From contig URAV01000023.1 of NCBI GenBank assembly GCA_900545915.1, forward strand, positions 1 to 57,937: a DNA stretch of 57,937 nucleotides, written 5' to 3'. The stretch comes from an uncultured Porphyromonadaceae bacterium (GTDB lineage Bacteria > Bacteroidota > Bacteroidia > Bacteroidales > Coprobacteraceae). The notes beneath the pieces were generated by a model, which saw only the letters and a list, made by a program, of their open reading frames with translations, ran no database searches and had not been told where the DNA came from. Shown here in pieces: positions 51,564 to 57,937 of this stretch (the first letter of the stretch is position 1; every line of letters starts with the position of its first letter). The translations under genes and the position numbers were made by a program.

Positions 51564-52568
51564 ATGTCATCAATCGTTTTTTTCGGGGCAAAACCCTATG
51601 ATATAGCATCATTTGATGCGGCAAATAAAGATTTCGGATTCGAAATTAAATATTATAAAGGAAATCTTAATCGGGATAATTTGGTATTGGCGAAAGGTGT
51701 CGATGTCGTTTGTATTTTTGTAAATGACAATGCTGATGCTGAAGTAATCAAAGCTTTATCTGAGAATGGAACTAAATTGTTAGCTTTGCGATGTGCGGGA
51801 TATAATAATGTCGATTTAAAAGCTGCTCGGGAATATGGAATGAAGGTTGTAAGAGTTCCGGCTTATTCACCTCATGCCGTAGCTGAATATACATTGGCTT
51901 TGATGCTCACTTTGAATAGAAAGATACATCGGGCTTCGTGGCGTACCCGTGACGGTAATTTTTCTTTGCACGGATTGATGGGATTCGATATGTATAATAA
52001 GACTGCCGGGATTATCGGTACAGGAAAAATAGCCAGAATTTTGATCCGTATTTTAAGAGGATTCGGTATGAATGTTTTGGGGTATGATTTATATCCGGAC
52101 AAAAAGTTTGCTGATGAGGTAGGAATGACCTATACTTCGTTGGATGAGCTGTATGCTGATTCGGATATAATCTCATTGCATTGTCCTCTTACTCCGGAAA
52201 CTGATCACATGATTGATAAGAATGCCATATCTAAGATGAAAAAGGGAGTTATGGTTATTAATACTGGGCGAGGTCGTTTGATCGATACGAATGATTTGAT
52301 AGATGGGTTGAAAGAAAAAATTATTGGCTCTGCCGCATTGGATGTATATGAAGAAGAGAGTAATTATTTTTATATGGATCGTTCGGATTATATTATTGAT
52401 GATGATGTGCTTGCCCGACTGCTTTCATTTAATAATGTTATCGTGACTTCTCATCAAGCTTTCTTTACTCAAGAGGCGATGGCAAATATTGCAAACACGA
52501 CATTGCAGAATATTCGTGATTTTCGGAGTGGATCTGAGCTACAGAATGAAGTTAAAACCGGATTTTAA
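51564..52568 (+). CDS. D-lactate dehydrogenase-type 2-hydroxyacid dehydrogenase
   Basis: The 334-aa enzyme shows the D-isomer 2-hydroxyacid dehydrogenase pattern: LALRCAGYNNVDL (substrate Arg), the NAD site GIIGTGKIARILIRILRGFG, INTGRGRLIDT, the SAALDVYEEES stretch with catalytic Glu nearby, and TSHQAFFT with the catalytic His. SNYFYMDRS is characteristic of fermentative LdhA-like enzymes reducing pyruvate to D-lactate. It has its own 104-bp upstream gap, where TATCTTTA (51514-51521) resembles a -7 box, so it is probably not part of the polysaccharide operon. A perfect terminator overlaps its stop codon. Confidence 0.92.
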   Translation: MSSIVFFGAKPYDIASFDAANKDFGFEIKYYKGNLNRDNLVLAKGVDVVCIFVNDNADAEVIKALSENGTKLLALRCAGYNNVDLKAAREYGMKVVRVPAYSPHAVAEYTLALMLTLNRKIHRASWRTRDGNFSLHGLMGFDMYNKTAGIIGTGKIARILIRILRGFGMNVLGYDLYPDKKFADEVGMTYTSLDELYADSDIISLHCPLTPETDHMIDKNAISKMKKGVMVINTGRGRLIDTNDLIDGLKEKIIGSAALDVYEEESNYFYMDRSDYIIDDDVLARLLSFNNVIVTSHQAFFTQEAMANIANTTLQNIRDFRSGSELQNEVKTGF

Positions 52569-52579
52569 TGTCCGGTTTT
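52554..52579. terminator. Bidirectional terminator overlapping two stop codons
   Basis: AAAACCGGA pairs perfectly with TCCGGTTTT around an 8-nt loop. The stem includes the last codons of the dehydrogenase gene and touches the convergent tspO stop codon, so it can serve both genes. Confidence 0.8.
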
Positions 52580-53042
52580 AATTATACACCAAGATATAAA
52601 GATTCAGATAAGTTGCGTAAGCTACCCATAGTATATACGGAATGAATAAAACAGAGCTGATTTTATTTATTCCGTAACTTTTTACACTGTACACAATTAT
52701 TAAAAATTCGAGTAGAATAATGTTTATTAATCCGAGTAAAGGATTTTGCATATAGAAGAAAAAAATGCTCCATGTAAAATTAAAGATTAATTGTAGGATA
52801 AAGAGTCGTATTAAAGATTTTTGTCCGGAGTGAGCAGAATTGAGTATAAGACCTATGGAGATACCCATGCATAAATAAAGTATAGTCCATGCAATCGGAA
52901 AGGCTACATTAGGAGGAGTCAGGCTCGGTTTATTTAAATAAGGATACCAATTTAAAATAGAATTTTCCTGAATGCGTCCGGCTATGAATCCAATTAGGAA
53001 ACAAGTCAGAATAGGTATGATAAATCTGTAAGCTTTTTTCAT
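52578..53042 (-). CDS. tspO: TspO/MBR family membrane protein
   Basis: The 154-aa protein has five hydrophobic helices and the TspO hallmarks NWYPYLNKPSLTPP and FPIAWTILYLCMGIS in helices 1-2, and NFTWSIFFFY and SVKSYGINK further on. TspO proteins bind porphyrins and related ligands in the membrane and modulate tetrapyrrole or stress responses. I start at the ATG at 53042 (MKKAYRF); an ATG 13 codons upstream would put a charged tail before the first helix. It lies 72 bp after the uracil-DNA glycosylase gene in the same direction and may be co-transcribed with it. Confidence 0.9.
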   Translation of the reverse strand: MKKAYRFIIPILTCFLIGFIAGRIQENSILNWYPYLNKPSLTPPNVAFPIAWTILYLCMGISIGLILNSAHSGQKSLIRLFILQLIFNFTWSIFFFYMQNPLLGLINIILLEFLIIVYSVKSYGINKISSVLFIPYILWVAYATYLNLYILVYN

Positions 53043-53114
53043 ATATCGATAGAATTTATTGATATAATAACATTTGTCCATATCCTTTTGTTTAATAAGG
53101 TTAGATATGGAAAA

Positions 53115-53777
53115 TTACCATTCGATTTCAGATAATCCTTTACTTTTAAAATATTTATTGGCCTTACTAAAATGTTTACATCCGAAAAATCCTCGATCTG
53201 CAGATAAAGGAGAGGGATGTGCAGCCGTTAGGACACAGTGTCGGTTACGGTCGATAAATGCTCCTTTTTTCTGTGCGTAAGAGCCCCAAAGCATAAAAAC
53301 GATGTTTTCTTTTTCGTCGTTTAGTGTTTTGATGACTGCATCGGTAAATTCTTCCCAGCCTTTTCCTTTGTGTGATCCGGCCTGATGAGCTCTAACTGTT
53401 AGAATCGCATTAATGAGTAATACTCCTTGATTAGCCCACCGCTCTAAACGTCCAGATTTAGGCATGGGTTTGCCTAAATCGTTCTCGATTTCTTTGAATA
53501 TATTAAGAAGAGATGGAGGAAACGGAACTCCGTCAAGTACGGAAAAACAGAGCCCGTAATATTGTCCCGGTTCATGATATGGATCTTGGCCGATGATGAC
53601 TACCTTTACTTTGTCGAAAGGGCAGGTGTTAAATGCGTGAAAGATAAATTTTCCCGGGGGATAAATAGTATGTTTGGAATATTCTTCTTTTACAAAATTT
53701 GTCAGATTATAGAAATATGGTTTGTCGAATTCCGGTTGTAGTCGTCTTTTCCAACTGTCTTCTATATTTACTTCCAT
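53115..53777 (-). CDS. ung: Uracil-DNA glycosylase
   Basis: The 220-aa protein is a family 1 UDG. The water-activating motif GQDPYH carries catalytic Asp65. Others are LLINAILTVRAHQAGSH (uracil-binding region) and AAHPSPLSADRGFFGCKHF with the leucine-loop His-Pro-Ser. It removes uracil from DNA as the first step of base excision repair in the cytoplasm. Length and motifs are standard. It reads toward tspO. Confidence 0.97.
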   Translation of the reverse strand: MEVNIEDSWKRRLQPEFDKPYFYNLTNFVKEEYSKHTIYPPGKFIFHAFNTCPFDKVKVVIIGQDPYHEPGQYYGLCFSVLDGVPFPPSLLNIFKEIENDLGKPMPKSGRLERWANQGVLLINAILTVRAHQAGSHKGKGWEEFTDAVIKTLNDEKENIVFMLWGSYAQKKGAFIDRNRHCVLTAAHPSPLSADRGFFGCKHFSKANKYFKSKGLSEIEW

Positions 53778-53916
53778 GATATATTCGGTGTTTTTGAAAT
53801 CAGGTTTTAAATATAGCCAAATTCGAGATATATTTAAAAATTATTATATGTAAATCTGTTCTAATAATTGTGTCATATAAATTCAAAAAATTGGTTTTCA
53901 GTATTATTGGAAAAAT

Positions 53917-53933
53917 AGTCCTTTAAAAGGACT
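53917..53933. repeat. 17-bp palindrome
   Basis: AGTCCTTTAAAAGGACT is a perfect palindrome around one central A. It lies between the ung promoter region and the terminator-like hairpin after the Ntn-hydrolase gene. It could be a protein-binding site or a short hairpin; no function is claimed. Confidence 0.5.
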
Positions 53934-53952
53934 GGTTCAATTGTTGAGAGGG

Positions 53953-53997
53953 TAATAAGAAAGCGAATATGTTGTTAATATATCCGCTTTCTTATTA
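53953..53997 (-). terminator. Terminator hairpin after the Ntn-hydrolase gene
   Basis: TAATAAGAAAGCG and CGCTTTCTTATTA form a perfect 13-bp stem with an AT-rich 19-nt loop, 15 nt after the stop codon on the minus strand. No strong U run follows. Confidence 0.65.
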
Positions 53998-54012
53998 CTT
54001 TATAATTGAGAT

Positions 54013-55086
54013 TTATTTGAATCGTAGATTTTCAATGGGTTGTTTAAGGGTTTGATCTAATGGGTGCGATTGGTAAGATATTGTATTGAAATTTATATCT
54101 TTAAGATCAATACAGCGAATATTGTTATTGTAAGCGGTTTTGTAATATACTTTCTTTTGTGTCAGGTCGATAGCGGAAGTCCATTGTGTTGCGCTGGGAA
54201 TGTCCGGAGCTTTTCCTGGTGCAAATTCAACACCGATAGGGATATCGAAGTTATTAAGGATGTGAAAACATTGTAGTATCGTTTCGTCTGATGTATTTTG
54301 CTGGGGAGCTGTAGCTTTGTAAAAAGCTATTCTGATGAAACGAGAAGGGGGAGTGATGTCTCCGGGAAGACCTAAAAAACCTGATCCTGCACCGAACGGA
54401 AATATCGTGACATTTCCGATCTTTTGAACAGGAGCATTACCCGGGAAAAGGTTGACGTAATTATTCAGATTGGTAACCTGCCATTTGAAATCGGGAGAGT
54501 TTGTCAATACACCCACTTGGTTTTCGTAAAAACAAGGTTTTCCGTTTTCAAATTCAAGCACGACTTGTCTGCCGGAAGCTTCTCCTATACGCCAATGTAC
54601 AGTTGAAGATGCACCCTCTTTATCTAAAGAAACGATCCGTACTTGTTCAATGGCTTTTTTTACTTCATCGATAGTCGAAAAATTGGATAATATCCATGAG
54701 ACGAATTGTAAATCGGATAATGTTCGGCTGTTTTGTTTCTGGTCATATTCTGGATACTTTCCGTAATGAGGAAAATAAAATAGACCGGCTGATAAACCGG
54801 CTTCATTTAGACCTTCGGCAATAAATTCCTTTTGAATGATTGCAAGTCCGACTACGCCATATTTGGATTTAAATTTTAATCCGTTTATGCCCGTTGGAGT
54901 ATATGATGTCTGATTTAGATTACGGGGTATAATTACATATTCACTTGGAAGAAAGCTGTCACCCCATTCGATGGTTCGAGCTTGTACGTATCCACCGTCT
55001 TTAGCAAAAAAAGAAATTCCTGTACAGGCGAGAGCAGATGAAAATCCGCCAAGTAATAATGCGATAGTTAGATATAATATTTTCAT
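54013..55086 (-). CDS. Choloylglycine hydrolase family protein (bile salt hydrolase/penicillin V acylase-like)
   Basis: The 357-aa Ntn hydrolase begins at the ATG at 55086; its signal peptide (MKILYLTIALLLGGFSSALA) ends right before Cys21, the N-terminal nucleophile freed by cleavage. VQARTIEWG gives the conserved Arg37, and LTNSPDFKWQ the conserved Asn loop. An upstream in-frame ATG would add 37 residues without sense and is rejected. Family members cut amide bonds of conjugated bile acids, penicillin V or N-acyl amines in the periplasm. RTIEWG is nearer the penicillin-V-acylase/linear-amide type than classical Gram-positive BSH, so bile-salt activity is possible but not shown. Confidence 0.88.
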   Translation of the reverse strand: MKILYLTIALLLGGFSSALACTGISFFAKDGGYVQARTIEWGDSFLPSEYVIIPRNLNQTSYTPTGINGLKFKSKYGVVGLAIIQKEFIAEGLNEAGLSAGLFYFPHYGKYPEYDQKQNSRTLSDLQFVSWILSNFSTIDEVKKAIEQVRIVSLDKEGASSTVHWRIGEASGRQVVLEFENGKPCFYENQVGVLTNSPDFKWQVTNLNNYVNLFPGNAPVQKIGNVTIFPFGAGSGFLGLPGDITPPSRFIRIAFYKATAPQQNTSDETILQCFHILNNFDIPIGVEFAPGKAPDIPSATQWTSAIDLTQKKVYYKTAYNNNIRCIDLKDINFNTISYQSHPLDQTLKQPIENLRFK

Positions 55087-55208
55087 AATTCTTATGTGTT
55101 TATATATTAAAACAGTTATTTTGCTTATATGTTTGTGGGAATTGAAAAAATAAGGATGATATCCTGAATGTTGATAATTATACCATATTTTTATCATTTT
55201 GAAAATTT

Positions 55209-55238
55209 ACTTAGAAAAATAATAATTTTTTTCTAAGT
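55209..55238. repeat. Inverted repeat in divergent intergenic region
   Basis: ACTTAGAAAAA and TTTTTCTAAGT are perfect 11-bp arms with an 8-nt AT spacer. It lies midway between the divergent Ntn-hydrolase and outer-membrane receptor genes, about 40 bp before the receptor's -7 box. An operator for a dimeric regulator is the simplest reading. Confidence 0.5.
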
Positions 55239-55278
55239 AGTATATATTTTATACCTCTTTAATTTTAAAACATTCTTA

Positions 55279-55286
55279 TAACTTTG
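55279..55286 (+). promoter_or_regulatory. -7 box of the outer-membrane receptor gene
   Basis: TAACTTTG matches TAnnTTTG exactly, 48 bp before the start codon. No -33 TTTG is found, which suggests help from an activator or a weak promoter. Confidence 0.55.
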
Positions 55287-55334
55287 TTTTTCATGTTTAT
55301 TTATTATGATTTAAGTGCAATGTTGATATAAATA

Positions 55335-57614
55335 ATGGTCAGAAGGTTAATTGTATTTTTATTATTTGTATTTGCTTTTATTAGGGTGATTGAAGCACAG
55401 TCGGTTATTGGAACATTGGTGGATGATGGTACGCAACAACCGATAGAGGGGGCGACTATTCTTTTGCAAACGGCAGATTCTGTTTATATAGGAACGTCGG
55501 TGTCGGATACAGATGGAGTATTTATTTTAAATAATTATGCGAAAGAGTATTGTTTGGTAATACAGCATTTTTCGTACCAAACAAAACGGGTACTAAATAA
55601 AGGGATGATTGTGGATACTATTCGACTTGTTCCGAAAGATTATGTTTTAGATGAAATTGTAATAAAGTCGAGACGTCCTTTTGTAAGAGTTGAGAATGGA
55701 CGTTTGGAGTATGATTTATCTGTTTTTCCGGGGAATAGAATGGCTAATAATGCCTATGAAGCATTAGTAAAACTTCCGGGAATACAGGAGAGCAGAGGTG
55801 TATTAACATTGGCCGGAACTGAAAAACTGACTGTAATCTTAAATGGAAAACCCTCAACAATGGATGTTGGGCAGATAGAGACTTTTTTACGTAATACTCC
55901 GGTGAATCGTGTAAAAAAAGTCGAGGTAATGTATAGTGCTCCTCCCGAGTATCATGTAAAAGGAGCAGTGTTAAATGTAGTCATGAAACGTTCTGATGAT
56001 TATTTTTTTCAGGGAGAAATTTGTGGTGATTATAACAATCAATATTTCAATAGCGGTGGAATGAATGGAAATTTTCGTTTATCTATATCTAAAGCGATTT
56101 TAGATGTGATGTATAGTGCGAGTAATAACAAAAGTATGGAATATATGGATCTCTATTCTAAGCATACTTTATTAGGGCAGATATATAATATTGAGCAGAA
56201 TGAACAACTTCGTAGTAAATATTGGAATCATAATTTAAGAACTGCGTTTGAGTATGATTTTAGTGAGGAAAGTCATGTCAGTGTATCATATACAGGCAAT
56301 TATGTCCCTTTCCGACATAATAATAGTTTGACAACCGGAAATTATCAAACTGGGAATGTAGATAAATATATAAATACGAGGATGCATAATGTGACGGTGC
56401 AATATAAATCAGAATTTGGCCTTGATATGGGAGGTGACTATACTTATTATCATTCTGACAATAATCAAAATTTGAGAGCGAATTTTCAGAATGGGGAACG
56501 AGGTTACTTTGACATGAAAAGCGGACAAGGAGTTGATCGGTATTCTATTTATGCAGATCAAAAGCATCGGTTAGCAAGAAATTGGGAACTTGGTTATGGA
56601 GCTTCTTTTCAATTTGTTAGAGATAAGGATTTTCAAATTTACAATCAGGTCGTGGGAGATATTTATACTCAAAATACGAGCTCTGATTTGAAAGAAACAA
56701 CAACGAATTTTTATGTATCGATGAATAAGAAAAGTAAGACCGGAGCTTCATTTTCTGTTTCTGCTACGGGAGAGTATTATACGATAAGTAATTATCATAA
56801 ATGGGCTATATACCCTCAAGCTTCATTTTCATATTCTAAAAGCCTGAGACATATGTTTCAATTATCCCTATCTACCAATAAAACTTATCCGAGTTATTGG
56901 AATATGCAATCTTCCGTTAACCATTTGAACGGATATACCGAATTGCATGGAACTCCGGGACTAAAGCCTATGACGACTTATAGTTTGAATGGAAATTATG
57001 TTTTGAAACAAAAATATATATTCGGCATGTTTTTCGTACACTCTTCGGATTATTTTACACAAACGGCTTATCAATCGACAAAACGTCTTGTATTGATTTA
57101 CAAAAATACTAATTGGAATTATATGAGATTATGGGGTATGAATGTAATACTTCCATTCAAATCTGGAAATTGGCTGGATTCTCATCTTACTTTTACAACT
57201 ATGCAAATGCGTCAACGTTGTGATAATTTTTTTGATATTCCTTTTGATCGAAAAAAATGGGTATTTAATGCTGTGTTGGATAATACATTCAAAGTGAGTC
57301 CGAAACTATCTTTTGAATTAATAGGGAATGTGCAAACGCCGGTTATACAAGGAACATTTGATATTGGAATGTGTTATGATCTTAGGATTGGGATGAAATG
57401 GAGTTTTGCGAAAAATAAAATCAATTTGTCAGTTCGTTGTAATGATATATTTAATACAGGAGTTCCGAAAATGAAAGTCCGATTTACAGGTCAATATTTA
57501 AATATGAATGGGGGGGATTATTCAAGATCTGCTACAATACATTTAGCATATCGTTTTGGAGGTTATAAGAAAAAAGAAATGAAGAGTGTCGATACTTCGA
57601 GATTCGGATTTTAA
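55335..57614 (+). CDS. Outer-membrane beta-barrel/TonB-dependent receptor-like protein
   Basis: The 759-aa protein has a signal peptide (cut ...RVIEAQ), a carboxypeptidase-D regulatory-like domain (about 24-105, IGTLVDDGTQQPIEGATILL), a plug-like part (about 115-220, NAYEALVKLPGIQ, LTVILNGKPS) and a barrel of the OMP_b-brl_3 type. It lacks the SusC/RagA signature and a SusD partner, so it belongs to the smaller 'outer membrane beta-barrel' group often tied to transport of peptides, metals or unknown ligands. The barrel ends with SATIHLAYRFGGYKKKE. No gene follows before the tRNA. The ligand is unknown. Confidence 0.88.
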   Translation: MVRRLIVFLLFVFAFIRVIEAQSVIGTLVDDGTQQPIEGATILLQTADSVYIGTSVSDTDGVFILNNYAKEYCLVIQHFSYQTKRVLNKGMIVDTIRLVPKDYVLDEIVIKSRRPFVRVENGRLEYDLSVFPGNRMANNAYEALVKLPGIQESRGVLTLAGTEKLTVILNGKPSTMDVGQIETFLRNTPVNRVKKVEVMYSAPPEYHVKGAVLNVVMKRSDDYFFQGEICGDYNNQYFNSGGMNGNFRLSISKAILDVMYSASNNKSMEYMDLYSKHTLLGQIYNIEQNEQLRSKYWNHNLRTAFEYDFSEESHVSVSYTGNYVPFRHNNSLTTGNYQTGNVDKYINTRMHNVTVQYKSEFGLDMGGDYTYYHSDNNQNLRANFQNGERGYFDMKSGQGVDRYSIYADQKHRLARNWELGYGASFQFVRDKDFQIYNQVVGDIYTQNTSSDLKETTTNFYVSMNKKSKTGASFSVSATGEYYTISNYHKWAIYPQASFSYSKSLRHMFQLSLSTNKTYPSYWNMQSSVNHLNGYTELHGTPGLKPMTTYSLNGNYVLKQKYIFGMFFVHSSDYFTQTAYQSTKRLVLIYKNTNWNYMRLWGMNVILPFKSGNWLDSHLTFTTMQMRQRCDNFFDIPFDRKKWVFNAVLDNTFKVSPKLSFELIGNVQTPVIQGTFDIGMCYDLRIGMKWSFAKNKINLSVRCNDIFNTGVPKMKVRFTGQYLNMNGGDYSRSATIHLAYRFGGYKKKEMKSVDTSRFGF

Positions 57615-57846
57615 ACTTTTGAATGACAAGTTATGTAATTGAGCTAATCAAAATCTTTTTTAGTGTAAATATGAATATTTTGTAACATGACTCGATATAG
57701 GATGTAGAATATATTTTTCGAGTTTGATTATTGATAAATATAACATTATTTGATTTTGTAAGGAAGGAAAATGTTGTTGAAACAACGATAGAAATATTAC
57801 GTATAAGTTAATATTTAAGTTATAATCTGAGTAAATTTAAAGTATA

Positions 57847-57881
57847 AAAAAGAGAATTACGACACTCGTAACTCTCTTTTT
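57847..57881 (-). terminator. Terminator of tRNA-Phe
   Basis: AAAAAGAGA/TCTCTTTTT and TTACGA/TCGTAA form a 15-bp stem with one mismatch and a CAC loop, 4 nt beyond the tRNA 3' end on the minus strand. The outer A/T run supplies the U tract. Confidence 0.8.
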
Positions 57882-57885
57882 CCAG

Positions 57886-57937
57886 TGGTGCCACCAGGAA
57901 TCGAACCGGGGACACAAGGATTTTCAGTCCTTTGCTC
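57886..57937 (-). tRNA. tRNA-Phe (anticodon GAA), 5' part cut by window end
   Basis: On the minus strand the anticodon stem AAGGA/TCCTT encloses loop CTGAAAA, giving anticodon GAA for phenylalanine. Variable loop GTGTC, T-loop TTCGATT, 3' acceptor strand TGGCACC and discriminator A follow. The T-stem CCCGG/CCTGG has a C-U mismatch in the middle. The acceptor 5' strand and most of the D-arm lie outside the window. No CCA is encoded. Confidence 0.92.

Noticed and set aside
1..57937. CRISPR arrays, insertion sequences, prophage or integration sites
   Set aside because: No regularly spaced repeats, transposase, integrase or target-site duplications were seen. The tRNA genes show no duplicated 3' ends inside the window.
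57886..57937. tRNA-Phe pseudogene because of the C-U mismatch in the T-stem
   Set aside because: All other visible arms are sound and a proper terminator follows; a single T-stem mismatch is not enough to call it broken.

Overview
The window looks like a low-GC (roughly 38 % by eye) chromosome segment of a gut-type member of the order Bacteroidales. Supporting signs are a SusC/SusD pair, a patatin-Omp85 fusion, promoters of the Bacteroidetes form TTTG-N18-TAnnTTTG, a bile-salt-hydrolase-like Ntn hydrolase, and two C-terminal type IX secretion (T9SS) sorting domains. The T9SS tails point away from classical Bacteroides and towards a relative such as Coprobacter, Barnesiella, Parabacteroides or Dysgonomonas; genus is not established.

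Left part (1-12.8 kb, mostly minus strand): an acyltransferase-3 membrane protein, a tRNA-Arg with clear promoter and terminator, a patatin-like outer-membrane phospholipase, and a five-gene operon read as sialic-acid catabolism (MFS transporter, N-acetylneuraminate lyase, AGE-type epimerase, Kelch/permuted mutarotase, creatininase-family hydrolase). serB follows, then a thioredoxin-fold protein without active-site cysteines preceded by a folded leader RNA of about 130 nt, then an AraC-family regulator.

Centre (13.0-51.5 kb, all plus strand): a large polysaccharide utilisation locus of 20 genes in at least three transcription units. Unit 1 is an MFS sugar porter, a cytoplasmic DUF5107-TPR protein and probably a GH2. 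Unit 2 is an ELWxxDGTxxGT-repeat T9SS protein, SusC, SusD, a SusE-like lipoprotein and a LamG-GH30-T9SS enzyme. Unit 3 is a 12-gene, 19-kb operon with tiny gaps: EEP-family protein, GH2, SGNH esterase, heparinase II/III-type lyase, GH2, GH30, an uncharacterised Asp-rich repeat protein, S-type sulfatase, GH105-like unsaturated uronyl hydrolase, GH59, an extended mannose-6-phosphate isomerase and a ROK kinase. Together this describes binding, lyase and hydrolase cleavage, de-esterification, desulfation, import and phosphorylation of an acidic, probably galactose- and uronate-containing glycan. The exact substrate is not clear.

The strongest new signal is regulatory. The promoters of all three units carry two direct octamers (about TTnTCCAT) whose starts are exactly 21 bp apart, followed after exactly 22 bp by a -7 box (TCTCTTTG, TATTTTCG, TATTTTTG), with no -33 element. 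I infer one AraC-type activator for the whole locus. The AraC gene divergent from unit 1 is the obvious candidate, because no hybrid two-component or ECF sigma/anti-sigma gene is present.

Right part (51.5-57.9 kb): a D-lactate-type dehydrogenase, TspO, uracil-DNA glycosylase, a choloylglycine-hydrolase-family enzyme, an outer-membrane beta-barrel receptor, and a tRNA-Phe cut by the window end.
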